A DNA stretch of 30,440 nt from UBA11090 sp035560555 (GTDB taxonomy: Bacteria > Spirochaetota > Spirochaetia > Treponematales > Rectinemataceae). The notes under the pieces were generated by a model that was not told the DNA's origin, ran no database searches, and worked only from the letters and a program-made list of their open reading frames with translations. Positions 8,256 through 15,535 of this stretch are shown here, one piece after another (within the stretch, counting starts at the first letter, position 1; each line of letters starts with the position of its first letter). The position numbers and the translations under genes were made by a program. The stretch covers positions 1-30,440 of the forward strand of contig DATMZF010000034.1 in assembly GCA_035560555.1 (NCBI GenBank), in the 5' to 3' direction.

Positions 8256-9839
8256 ATGAATGATAACTTTGGACAGGAACGGCCACGGGACGACGCCGCG
8301 GCTTGCGCTGGCGTGAACAGGAGCACGGGCTCGGGTATCGACATGGGCTCGGGTATCGGCGCTGGCGCCGACGCCTCCGGCATGTTTGACGCGCGCGTGT
8401 ACATAGACAGGCGGGAGGCTTTGCGGACCTCGCTTCTCTCGCGAGGCGTCTCCGACGGCCTTATTCTCTTCCTGGGCAACCGCGAAAGCCCCATGAACTA
8501 CGCCGACAACGCCTATCCTTTCCGCCAGGATTCCAGCTTCCTTTACTTTTTCGGCATAGCCCAGCCCAACCTCGCGGCGACCATCGATATCGCGACCGGC
8601 CAATCGACCGTTTTTGGCGACGACGTATCCGTGGAGGACATCGTATGGACGGGACAGGTGCCCGCGATAGCGGAATTGGCCGCGCGGACCGGCGTGCGGA
8701 ATGTCGCCCCGCGGGCGGCGCTTGACGGAGCCGCGGCCCGCGCGGGCTCCGGCTCCGATTCGCGATCCGGTTCCGGCGTGGGCCACGGCTCCGGTCAGCG
8801 CCTAGGCTCTGGAGCCGCGAAGTTGCTCTTCCTTCCGCCCTACCGAGCCGACAGCCGCGCCGAACTCGCCGAGCTTCTCGGCGTTCCTCTCCGCGAAGTG
8901 GATTCCAGGGCTTCGCTGCCGCTCATCGCGAGCGCCATAGCCCTGCGCGAGATAAAACAGGCTCCCGAGATCGTCGAGATCGAGCGAGCGGTGGCGGTAT
9001 CGGTGGAAATGCACCGCAGCATCATCGAATCCGCCAAACCGGGGCTGCGCGAGGCGGAGCTGGCCGCCCTGGCTTCGGGAATCGCCCTTGGAAGCGGAGG
9101 CCGGCTGGCCTTTCCCACCATCGCGACGACGCGGGGAGCCGTGCTGCACAATCACGATTATTCGCGCATTCTCCATGAGGGAGGGCTTTTCCTCGTGGAC
9201 GCCGGCGCCGAGACCGTCTCGGGGTACGCGGGGGACTTGAGTTCGACCTTCCCGATCTCTCCGCGCTTTTCGGAGAGGCAGCGCGCGATCTACGAAATCG
9301 TTCTCGCCGCGCAGGAAAAGGCCATTTCTCTGCTGAAGCCTGGAAGGCCTTTCATCGACGCGCATTTCGCGGCGGCGCGCGTCATCGTCGAGGGACTGAG
9401 CGGTCTCGGCCTGATGCGGGGCGATCCCGACGAGGCGGTTCGGCAGGGCGCGCACGCGATGTTCTTTCCCTGCGGCGTCGGCCACCAGATGGGTCTCGAC
9501 GTTCACGACATGGAAAATTACGGCGAAGTGTGGGTCGGCTACGATGGCGCGCCCAAGAGCCGGCAGTTCGGCCTCGCTTCCCTGAGGCTGGCGAAACCCC
9601 TGCGCGCCGGCATGGTGCACACGGTCGAGCCCGGCATTTATTTCATCCCCGAGCTGATCGCCCGATGGAAGGCCGAAAGGAAACTCGAGCAATTTATCGC
9701 CTACGATCGCCTGGACGAATGGCTCGATTTCGGCGGCATGCGCAACGAAGAGGACTGGCTCATCACCGAAACAGCCGCGAGGCGATTGGGTCCCGAATTC
9801 GACAAAAGCGCGGAGGGAATAGAGTCGTCTCGCGACTGA
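8256..9839 (+). CDS. pepP: Xaa-Pro aminopeptidase (aminopeptidase P, M24B)
   Basis: This 527-residue cytoplasmic metallopeptidase removes the N-terminal residue from peptides with proline (or hydroxyproline) in second position. It has the AMP_N domain followed by the pita-bread catalytic domain. The dinuclear metal ligands are all visible: Asp315 (VDAGAE), Asp327 (AGDLSS), His in GVGHQMG, Glu in HTVEPGIYF and Glu in NEEDWLIT. The ATG at 8256 is preceded by GAGGAAG six bases away; an in-frame TTG at 8241 lies in that ribosome binding site and is rejected. Two Gly/Ser-rich inserts stand out: residues about 20-45 at the N-terminus and about 165-187 in the AMP_N domain. The last codons lie inside a 55-bp repeat. 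Its position before the HypDE operon suggests supply of hydroxyproline from peptides. Confidence 0.93.
   Translation: MNDNFGQERPRDDAAACAGVNRSTGSGIDMGSGIGAGADASGMFDARVYIDRREALRTSLLSRGVSDGLILFLGNRESPMNYADNAYPFRQDSSFLYFFGIAQPNLAATIDIATGQSTVFGDDVSVEDIVWTGQVPAIAELAARTGVRNVAPRAALDGAAARAGSGSDSRSGSGVGHGSGQRLGSGAAKLLFLPPYRADSRAELAELLGVPLREVDSRASLPLIASAIALREIKQAPEIVEIERAVAVSVEMHRSIIESAKPGLREAELAALASGIALGSGGRLAFPTIATTRGAVLHNHDYSRILHEGGLFLVDAGAETVSGYAGDLSSTFPISPRFSERQRAIYEIVLAAQEKAISLLKPGRPFIDAHFAAARVIVEGLSGLGLMRGDPDEAVRQGAHAMFFPCGVGHQMGLDVHDMENYGEVWVGYDGAPKSRQFGLASLRLAKPLRAGMVHTVEPGIYFIPELIARWKAERKLEQFIAYDRLDEWLDFGGMRNEEDWLITETAARRLGPEFDKSAEGIESSRD
8327..8358. repeat. Direct repeat in the aminopeptidase N-terminus
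   Basis: The 14-mer GGGCTCGGGTATCG occurs at 8327-8340 and again at 8345-8358, a period of 18 bp. It encodes a Gly-Ser-Gly-Ile repeat. Related Gly/Ser codon runs recur near 8745-8815 in the same gene. Confidence 0.8.
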
Positions 9840-9938
9840 GGCGTACTTAACTCATTCAGGGGAGTAGCGGTCGCGAGACGAGTTTCGCGACTGAGGCGTA
9901 CTGAGCTTATTCAAGGGAGTCGTAGTCGCGAGACGAGG
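9825..9938. repeat. Two 55-bp tandem repeats with nested inverted repeats
   Basis: The 18-mer TCGCGACTGAGGCGTACT occurs at 9830-9847 and 9885-9902. The 12-mer GTCGCGAGACGA occurs at 9870-9881 and 9925-9936. Both have a period of 55 bp. In the first unit TCGTCTCGCGAC (9825-9836) is the exact reverse complement of GTCGCGAGACGA (9870-9881), so the transcript could form a 12-bp stem. The aminopeptidase stop codon (9837-9839) lies inside unit 1. A decayed third unit may extend to about 9990. Confidence 0.85.
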
Positions 9939-10006
9939 CGCACGCTTGAATAGTACTTGCCTTTTAAAGAGAGTAATAGGCGCGCGCCGAAATTCGCGAA
10001 AGACTC

Positions 10007-10035
10007 TTGTCAAGCGTAAAGTTTTGAACTAGAGT
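10007..10035 (+). promoter_or_regulatory. Sigma-70 promoter of the GntR-hypE-hypD operon
   Basis: TTGTCA (10007-10012) and TAGAGT (10030-10035) are separated by 17 bp. The predicted start is near 10042, immediately before the palindromic operator. Confidence 0.65.
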
Positions 10036-10047
10036 ACTGATAGATAT

Positions 10048-10061
10048 TCTGATATATCAGA
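10048..10061. promoter_or_regulatory. Palindromic operator of the GntR regulator
   Basis: TCTGATATATCAGA is a perfect 14-bp palindrome between the -10 box and the start codon of the GntR gene. Location and symmetry fit autorepression by a dimeric GntR/FCD protein. Its core is repeated at 6831-6840. Confidence 0.78.
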
Positions 10062-10072
10062 TAGGGAGCCGG

Positions 10073-10765
10073 ATGAAAACATCCAATCAGCCGCGATATA
10101 TGTCGCTTCGCGGCCAGGTTTACGATTACCTTCACGACGAGCTCATGAATGGCACGCTGAAAGCCAGCCAACGAGTCAACCTGGACGCTCTGGCCGATAG
10201 CATCGGCGTGAGCCGGACCCCCCTGCGCGAGGCCCTGATCATCCTGGACGCCGAAGGCTTCGTCACGATCCTTCCGCGCAGCGGAATCCTCATCAACACT
10301 CTCACGCTCGAGGATATCCAGAACCTCTATGAGATAATCGGCGCCCTCGAAGGCGCCGTTCTTTTCGCGGCCAAGGGCGCCATGGAGACCTCTGCCATCG
10401 ATCGCATGGCCGAACTCAACAACGACATGTCGCTCGCCCTCGATACCGAAGACTTCGATGGTTTCTACCGCCTCAACCTTGAGTTTCATGGGGTGTTCCT
10501 GTCATTTTCCAAGAATCCCGCCCTCCTGCGAAGCATCGATCTCGCCAAGCGGCGCCTCTACGATTTTCCCAAGAAAAAGGGCCTCCTGACAGAGTGGGAG
10601 AGGGCCTCGATCCGGGAACACGCCCAGATCGTTGACTTTCTGAGAATCGGGGACTTTCGCGCCGCGGCCGAGTATGTCCGCGACATACATTGGTCCTTCG
10701 AGGTCCAAGAGCATTTCATTCACCGATATTACGAACTCCCCGGCCAGCCACCTCGAGCCGACTGA
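10073..10765 (+). CDS. GntR family (FCD subfamily) transcriptional regulator
   Basis: This 230-residue protein has an N-terminal winged helix-turn-helix (residues about 12-75, with NLDALADSIGVSRTPLREAL) and an all-helical FCD ligand domain (about 80-220). The usual FCD metal-site residues are present: Asn135 and His139 (NLEFH), His183 (REHAQ) and His206. Such proteins usually bind a small carboxylate or amino acid and release DNA. AGGGAG precedes the ATG. It is the first gene of an operon; hypE begins 10 bp after its stop, and the hypE ribosome binding site overlaps that stop. A perfect palindrome in its own promoter suggests autoregulation. A likely inducer is trans-4-hydroxyproline or a derivative; this is inferred from context only. 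Confidence 0.92.
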   Translation: MKTSNQPRYMSLRGQVYDYLHDELMNGTLKASQRVNLDALADSIGVSRTPLREALIILDAEGFVTILPRSGILINTLTLEDIQNLYEIIGALEGAVLFAAKGAMETSAIDRMAELNNDMSLALDTEDFDGFYRLNLEFHGVFLSFSKNPALLRSIDLAKRRLYDFPKKKGLLTEWERASIREHAQIVDFLRIGDFRAAAEYVRDIHWSFEVQEHFIHRYYELPGQPPRAD

Positions 10766-10775
10766 GGCAGCGCTC

Positions 10776-11801
10776 ATGAACGCCCAGGGAATAGTCTTCA
10801 ATGTCGCCCGTTTTTCCCTCCACGACGGGCCGGGAATACGCACCGTCGTATTCCTGAAAGGCTGTCCCCTCTCCTGCGCCTGGTGCCATAATCCCGAAGG
10901 AATGAGCGCGCTGCCGGAGGTATTCTTTCGCCCCGACAAATGCGTGGCCTGCGGGCGCTGCGCGCTGGTCTGCCCCAGGCTCGGTCTCGGCGTCGCGGAA
11001 AACGGCTCCGGTTGCCCCGGCGCGGATAGAGGCGCCGCCGGCCTCGGCGTCTCCTCCAGCGTTTCCAGAGCCTTGGATTTTCCCGGAGCCGCCGACCCGC
11101 GAGGGGCGGTCTCGGCCATGAAGACAGCCCCTTTTCCGGGCGAAGGCTGCTCCCCCGGCTGCCAGGCCTGCTCCGGCGCCTGCCTCGTGGGCGCGCGCGA
11201 GGCTATCGGCAAAAGCTGGGACGCGCCGAAATTGCTGGATCTCGTCCTGGCCGACCGCGCCTTCTACGATGTTTCCGACGGCGGCGTGACGATTTCCGGC
11301 GGCGAGCCTCTGGCGCAGGCCGGATTCACCGCGGAGTTCCTGGCGGCCTGCGGCAAGGTTGGCCTTCACCGCGCCGTCGAAACGTCCGGGTTTGCCTCAG
11401 AGCGGGCCTTCCTCGATTGCGCCGAGCAGACCGATCTTTTCCTGTTCGACGTGAAGTTCCTGGACCCCGCGGCGCATCGGGAGTGGATTGGTGTCGACAA
11501 CGCCCCGATATTGAGAAACCTGAGGGCCGCCGCCCGCATGGGCGTGGCCACCCGCATTCGGAGGCCGCTGATCGGCGGCGTCAACGACGGCGACGCGGAG
11601 ATGCGAGGACTGGCTGAGCTGGCCCTGGAGCTGGGTGTCGGCGTCGACCTTCTTCCCTACCATGACGACGCGGAAGATAAGTACCGAAAAAGGCGAAAAC
11701 CATATAGACTCGAGGGGATGAGGATTCCCACGTCCGAAAGGGTGTCGAAAATAGCGAAAACAATGTCCGACCTGGGTGTCCAGGTACGGATCGGAGGATG
11801 A
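10776..11801 (+). CDS. hypE: Glycyl-radical enzyme activase, HypE type (radical SAM)
   Basis: This 341-residue protein should install the glycyl radical on its partner HypD using S-adenosylmethionine. The radical-SAM motif is Cys30-x3-Cys34-x2-Cys37 (GCPLSCAWC). A ferredoxin-like insert follows with one set of cysteines at 56, 59, 62 and 66 and another at 125, 129, 132 and 136, as in activases with two auxiliary [4Fe-4S] clusters. The SAM-binding GGE motif lies in TISGGEP (about residues 172-178). The stretch between the two cysteine sets (about 70-124) is much longer than usual and is rich in Gly, Ala and Ser. GAGG at the GntR stop codon serves the ATG at 10776. hypD begins one base after its stop, which fits tight co-expression. 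Confidence 0.93.
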   Translation: MNAQGIVFNVARFSLHDGPGIRTVVFLKGCPLSCAWCHNPEGMSALPEVFFRPDKCVACGRCALVCPRLGLGVAENGSGCPGADRGAAGLGVSSSVSRALDFPGAADPRGAVSAMKTAPFPGEGCSPGCQACSGACLVGAREAIGKSWDAPKLLDLVLADRAFYDVSDGGVTISGGEPLAQAGFTAEFLAACGKVGLHRAVETSGFASERAFLDCAEQTDLFLFDVKFLDPAAHREWIGVDNAPILRNLRAAARMGVATRIRRPLIGGVNDGDAEMRGLAELALELGVGVDLLPYHDDAEDKYRKRRKPYRLEGMRIPTSERVSKIAKTMSDLGVQVRIGG

Positions 11802-11802
11802 G

Positions 11803-14163
11803 ATGAACGAGCGTATTGCCGGACTCAGGGAAAGGAGCTTCGAGGCCAAGCCCCGGATCTCCATCGAAAGAGCGCTGATCATCACCGCTTTCTATAAGGA
11901 AAACGCGGGCAAATATTCAGTTCCCGTTTTGCGCGCCATGGCCTTCCGCGAGCTCTGCGAAAAGAAGACCATCTATATCGGCGACGGCGAACTCATCGTC
12001 GCGGAGCGCGGGCCCGCTCCCAAGGCCGTATCCACCTTTCCCGAACTCACCTGTCATTCGAGCGAGGATCTGAGGATCCTCAACTCCCGGCCCATGACCA
12101 GCTATTCGATCGGCGACGAGGACATCGAGCGGTATGCCCGCGATGTCGAACCTTATTGGCGGGGACGTTGCGTGCGCGACCGCGCTTTTTCGGATATGCC
12201 TAGCGAGTGGAGCGACCTTTACGAGGCTGGCGTCTTCACCGAGTTCATGGAGCAGCGCGCGGCGGGGCACACTGCCCTCGACGGCGCCATCTACCGCAAG
12301 GGCCTCGAGGAGTATAGGGCGGAGATTGCCGAAGCGCGCGCGGAGATCGACTGGGGCATCGATCCCGAGGCTTATGACAAGGATCAGGAACTCATCGCCA
12401 TGGACATCGCCTGCGACGCCGCGATCCTCTTCGCCCGAAGGCACGCCCGGCTCGCCGAATCCATGGCCGCAAAGGAGTCCGATCCAGTTCGCCGCGATGA
12501 GCTCCTGGAGATCGCCGCCATATGCGACAAGGTGCCGGCAAGGGCGCCGGAGACCTTCCATGAGGCGGTCCAGACCTACTGGTTCACCCATCTCGCCACC
12601 ATCACCGAGCTCAACGGCTGGGACGCCATGAGCCCCGGCCACTTCGATCGACATCTCGAACCCTTCTATCGGCGCGACCTGGCCGCCGGGAAGATCGACG
12701 CGGAAAGGGCCAAGGAACTGCTCGCCTGTTTCTGCATAAAAGTGAACAACACGCCGGCTCCGCCCAAGGTGGGCGTCACAGCGGCCGAAAGCGGCACCTA
12801 CAACGACTTCACGCAGATCAGCCTGGGCGGGTTGACCTCAGGCGGCGAAGACGCTTCCGGCACCGTATCGGCGCTGCTCCTCCAGACGCTCGACGAACTG
12901 CATCTGCTGCAACCCCAGCCCAGCGTCCACGTCGCGACGAAGACCGCCCAGCCCTTCCTCAGGCTCGCCGCTGAAGTGTCGCGCAAGGGTGCGGGCTACC
13001 CCAGCTTCTTCAACGCCGACCTCATCGTCCGCGAGCAGCTTCGCGCCGGCAAATCCATCGAGGACGCCCGCGAAGGCGGGACCTCGGGCTGTGTCGAGAC
13101 GGGCTGTTTCGGCAAGGAAGCCTACATTCTCCACGGCTATCTCAACGTGCCGAAGGTTCTCGAGCTGGCCCTCAACGACGGCGTGGACCCCTTGAGCGGA
13201 AAGCGCGTCGGTCCCGCGACGGGCCAGGCTATTTCCTTCCGCGATTTCGAGACGCTCTATGCCGCTTTCGAAACCCAGCTTCGCCACGCCGTGGACTGGA
13301 AGGTCCGCGTCGACAACAAGCTCGCCCGGATCTACGCCGAAAACGTGCCGGCTCCGTATCTTTCCGTCATGGTCGCCGACTGCGTCGCGAACGGCCGCGA
13401 CTACTACAACGGCGGCGCCCGCTACAACACCGACTACATCCAGTGCTGCGGGATCGGTACGGTCACGGACAGCCTCTCGGTCATCAAGAAGATGGTCTAC
13501 GACGAGGCGAGCCTTTCGATGGCCGAGCTGCTCGCCGCGCTCGCGGCCGACTGGCAAGGCCACGATGAGCTGAGGGAGAGGATCCAGAACTCCGTTCCCT
13601 TCTTCGGAAACGACGACGACGCGGCCGACGATATCATGAAGCGCGTCTTCGCTTCGGAACTCGCGGCGATCGAGGGCAAGCGAAGCACGCGAGGACAAAC
13701 GTACCGGGTGAACATGCTCTCCACGACCTGCCATATCTACTTCGGCAAGAAGCTCGGCGCCACGCCCAACGGTCGCCGCGCCCATCTGCCCGAATCCGAT
13801 GGCACCTCGCCTTCGCACGGAGCCGATAGGCATGGACCCACCGCCGTGATGAAATCCCTCTCCAAGATGGATCAGGCTAAGACGAGCGGAACCCTGCTGA
13901 ACCAGCGCTTCCTGCCGTCCACCCTGGCCGGCGAGCGGGGCGTGGACGCGTTGAGCGCCCTCGTCCGCGGCTATTTCGCCCTCGGCGGCCACCATGTGCA
14001 GTTCAATGTCGTCGACACCGCCACGCTGCGCAAGGCGCAGGAAAGCCCCGGGGAATACCGGAACCTTCTCGTGCGCGTGGCCGGCTACAGCGATTACTTC
14101 GTGGACCTCGACCTCCATCATCAAGAGGAAATCATCGCCCGCACGGCGCAGGAGAAAATTTGA
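11803..14163 (+). CDS. hypD: trans-4-hydroxy-L-proline dehydratase (glycyl radical enzyme)
   Basis: This 786-residue enzyme removes water from trans-4-hydroxy-L-proline to give delta-1-pyrroline-5-carboxylate, by radical chemistry that requires anoxia. The thiyl and acid/base pair is Cys430-x-Glu432 (GTSGCVETG), and the radical glycine is Gly761 (VRVAGYSDY). Clostridioides difficile HypD, as I recall it, uses Cys434, Glu436 and Gly765, a constant offset of four. At that same offset its substrate-pocket residues also appear here: His156, Asp274, Ser330, Asp335, Phe336, Tyr446 and Thr641. This separates it from CutC, glycerol dehydratase and pyruvate formate-lyase. GGAGG precedes the ATG, one base after hypE. 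No pyrroline-5-carboxylate reductase (ProC), the usual next step, is present in the window. Confidence 0.94.
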   Translation: MNERIAGLRERSFEAKPRISIERALIITAFYKENAGKYSVPVLRAMAFRELCEKKTIYIGDGELIVAERGPAPKAVSTFPELTCHSSEDLRILNSRPMTSYSIGDEDIERYARDVEPYWRGRCVRDRAFSDMPSEWSDLYEAGVFTEFMEQRAAGHTALDGAIYRKGLEEYRAEIAEARAEIDWGIDPEAYDKDQELIAMDIACDAAILFARRHARLAESMAAKESDPVRRDELLEIAAICDKVPARAPETFHEAVQTYWFTHLATITELNGWDAMSPGHFDRHLEPFYRRDLAAGKIDAERAKELLACFCIKVNNTPAPPKVGVTAAESGTYNDFTQISLGGLTSGGEDASGTVSALLLQTLDELHLLQPQPSVHVATKTAQPFLRLAAEVSRKGAGYPSFFNADLIVREQLRAGKSIEDAREGGTSGCVETGCFGKEAYILHGYLNVPKVLELALNDGVDPLSGKRVGPATGQAISFRDFETLYAAFETQLRHAVDWKVRVDNKLARIYAENVPAPYLSVMVADCVANGRDYYNGGARYNTDYIQCCGIGTVTDSLSVIKKMVYDEASLSMAELLAALAADWQGHDELRERIQNSVPFFGNDDDAADDIMKRVFASELAAIEGKRSTRGQTYRVNMLSTTCHIYFGKKLGATPNGRRAHLPESDGTSPSHGADRHGPTAVMKSLSKMDQAKTSGTLLNQRFLPSTLAGERGVDALSALVRGYFALGGHHVQFNVVDTATLRKAQESPGEYRNLLVRVAGYSDYFVDLDLHHQEEIIARTAQEKI

Positions 14164-14609
14164 AAGCGCTCCGCCGCCTGATCGCCGGCATCCATATTTT
14201 CGTGGGTATCGGCGCTCTGGGGGGCGGACTCGCCGCTCTCGGCAATCCCGCGGCGCCCCTGGGCATGTCGCTCGATGCGCTCAAGAATGGGCCTTTCATC
14301 GACTTTTTTGTCCCGGGCCTGTTTCTGTTCCTGGTTATCGGACTTGGCAATATCGTCACGGCCTGGGTCGTGCTGAAAAAAGCGAGCTACCATGGACTCG
14401 CGAGCGGCGTGATGGGCTCAATCATGGTGGTCTGGATCGTCATCCAATGTTGGATAATGCAGTCGGTCATCTTTCTGCAAGCGCTCTATTTCTTCATAGG
14501 CGCCGTCCAGGGCTTCCTCGCCCTGCTCCTCCTCTACAAAGAGGACGAGTTTCCCGTCGATATCGCCAGAAGATGGCTAGAAACCAGAGGTGGCCGGTCC
14601 CGGCGCTAG
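14160..14609 (+). CDS. Small integral membrane protein of unknown function
   Basis: This 149-residue protein has about four hydrophobic segments (roughly residues 9-27, 48-70, 80-100 and 105-125) and a charged C-terminal tail. It belongs to a widespread type of short membrane protein whose function I do not know. It starts at TTG, which overlaps the hypD stop by four bases, with AGGAG about nine bases upstream inside hypD, so translation is probably coupled. It is therefore the last gene of the GntR-hypE-hypD operon. It seems too small for a typical secondary transporter on its own, though a multimer is possible. No signal peptidase site or catalytic motif is seen. Confidence 0.78.
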   Translation: MKALRRLIAGIHIFVGIGALGGGLAALGNPAAPLGMSLDALKNGPFIDFFVPGLFLFLVIGLGNIVTAWVVLKKASYHGLASGVMGSIMVVWIVIQCWIMQSVIFLQALYFFIGAVQGFLALLLLYKEDEFPVDIARRWLETRGGRSRR

Positions 14610-14705
14610 ACCTCGGTTTCCTCGCGCGTCCGCTGCGAATTAATGTTTGTTCCTCGCCAAAATCATTATTACATTAGTAACTTATCTTTATTTATTAAAA
14701 AATAT

Positions 14706-14734
14706 TTGACAAATAAACAAAGCGCTGATAGCAT
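14706..14734 (+). promoter_or_regulatory. Sigma-70 promoter of the furanose importer operon
   Basis: TTGACA (14706-14711) and TAGCAT (14729-14734) are 17 bp apart. The 50 bases upstream are very AT-rich compared with the rest of the window and could act as an UP element. The 203-bp gap (14610-14812) holds this promoter and one operator; I see no convincing terminator in it. Confidence 0.8.
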
Positions 14735-14745
14735 GATCATGTCGA

Positions 14746-14761
14746 GCGTGTACGTTAACGC
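14746..14761. promoter_or_regulatory. Operator shared with the lacI-araB-araA operon
   Basis: GCGTGTACGTTAACGC fits the dyad GCGTnnACGTnnACGC, symmetric at 12 of 16 positions. It starts 12 bp after the -10 box, over the first transcribed bases. A copy with 15 of 16 identical bases lies at the lacI promoter (24550-24565, read on the minus strand). Confidence 0.75.
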
Positions 14762-14812
14762 ATCTTTCCCAACCCCGGGATCGAGTGGTTTTAAAAGTAC
14801 AGGAGCGTGGGC

Positions 14813-15457
14813 ATGAGATATTTACGGGCAAAGGCTGTGATTCTGGCCGTTTCCCTGTTTCTTTCGTCGGAACTGCTCTGGGCCGCCGACGCGAAGGTGA
14901 TTTCCCTCACCTGCGTCGGCATCTACTCCGAAACGAGCGCCGGCTATATAAGCTATCGGAACGCCGGCAAGGGCGAATGGATCATCGTCAAGGTCGGCGA
15001 CCTGATACCGACGAGCGCCGAGATCCGTGTCACTGTCGACCGGGACTGGATAGAACTGATCCAGGCGGCCAAGCCCAACGAAGTCTACGAACTTGCCGGC
15101 AACGAGAAGGGCGAGGTAATCGCGAAGGTTGCCGACATCCTCAAGGCCAAGCCCCGCGCCGCCGGCTTCCCGAAGGGCACGGCGGCCAAGCCCGACGCCG
15201 CCTTCAAGGACAAGCTCGTCGTCACCCAATATCTGGGAAGGCAGGTGTACAGGGCGGCCAGCGGGGAATCCAAGGATATAAAGTATGGCGACGTCCTCGA
15301 TATAAAGGGCAAGGTGAAGATCATCGCCATCAACAACACGCTCACCCTCATGAACGCGTCCGGCGCCGTGACCACGGTCATCGGCCCGCTCAATTTCAAC
15401 GTGGAACAAGTTCTCAACAATAAAAGTCTTTACAAGTATCTGAATGTCCAGAAATAG
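14813..15457 (+). CDS. Secreted FecR-like protein
   Basis: This 214-residue protein has a signal peptide (hydrophobic residues about 8-24, cleavage near LLWA-AD). The mature part is beta-rich. It has a GYISYR...GEWIIVKVGDLIPTSAEI pattern like the FecR domain (a glycine-rich entry, then a W-x-V-x-x-G-D strand and an I-x-V turn). A second similar block starts around residue 140. FecR-type domains in spirochaete-like bacteria often occur in exported proteins without any iron-dicitrate function, so the name describes fold only. AGGAG precedes the ATG by seven bases. It is the first gene after the operator-controlled promoter, 78 bp before ytfQ, and so is probably co-transcribed with the sugar importer. 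Its role there is unknown. Confidence 0.6.
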   Translation: MRYLRAKAVILAVSLFLSSELLWAADAKVISLTCVGIYSETSAGYISYRNAGKGEWIIVKVGDLIPTSAEIRVTVDRDWIELIQAAKPNEVYELAGNEKGEVIAKVADILKAKPRAAGFPKGTAAKPDAAFKDKLVVTQYLGRQVYRAASGESKDIKYGDVLDIKGKVKIIAINNTLTLMNASGAVTTVIGPLNFNVEQVLNNKSLYKYLNVQK

Positions 15458-15535
15458 GCGAAAGGAGGAGGCGACCCGGAGAAGGGGAAGGCGCATGACG
15501 TCATTGCGACGAAATTCAATACATGGAGGGTTTCA

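Noticed and set aside
9825..9990. CRISPR array
   Set aside because: There are only two good units, the intervening sequence is itself repeated rather than unique, and no cas genes are near.
11803..14163. Choline trimethylamine-lyase, glycerol dehydratase or pyruvate formate-lyase
   Set aside because: The GCVETG active-site loop, the matching pocket residues and the 786-residue length all point to HypD instead.
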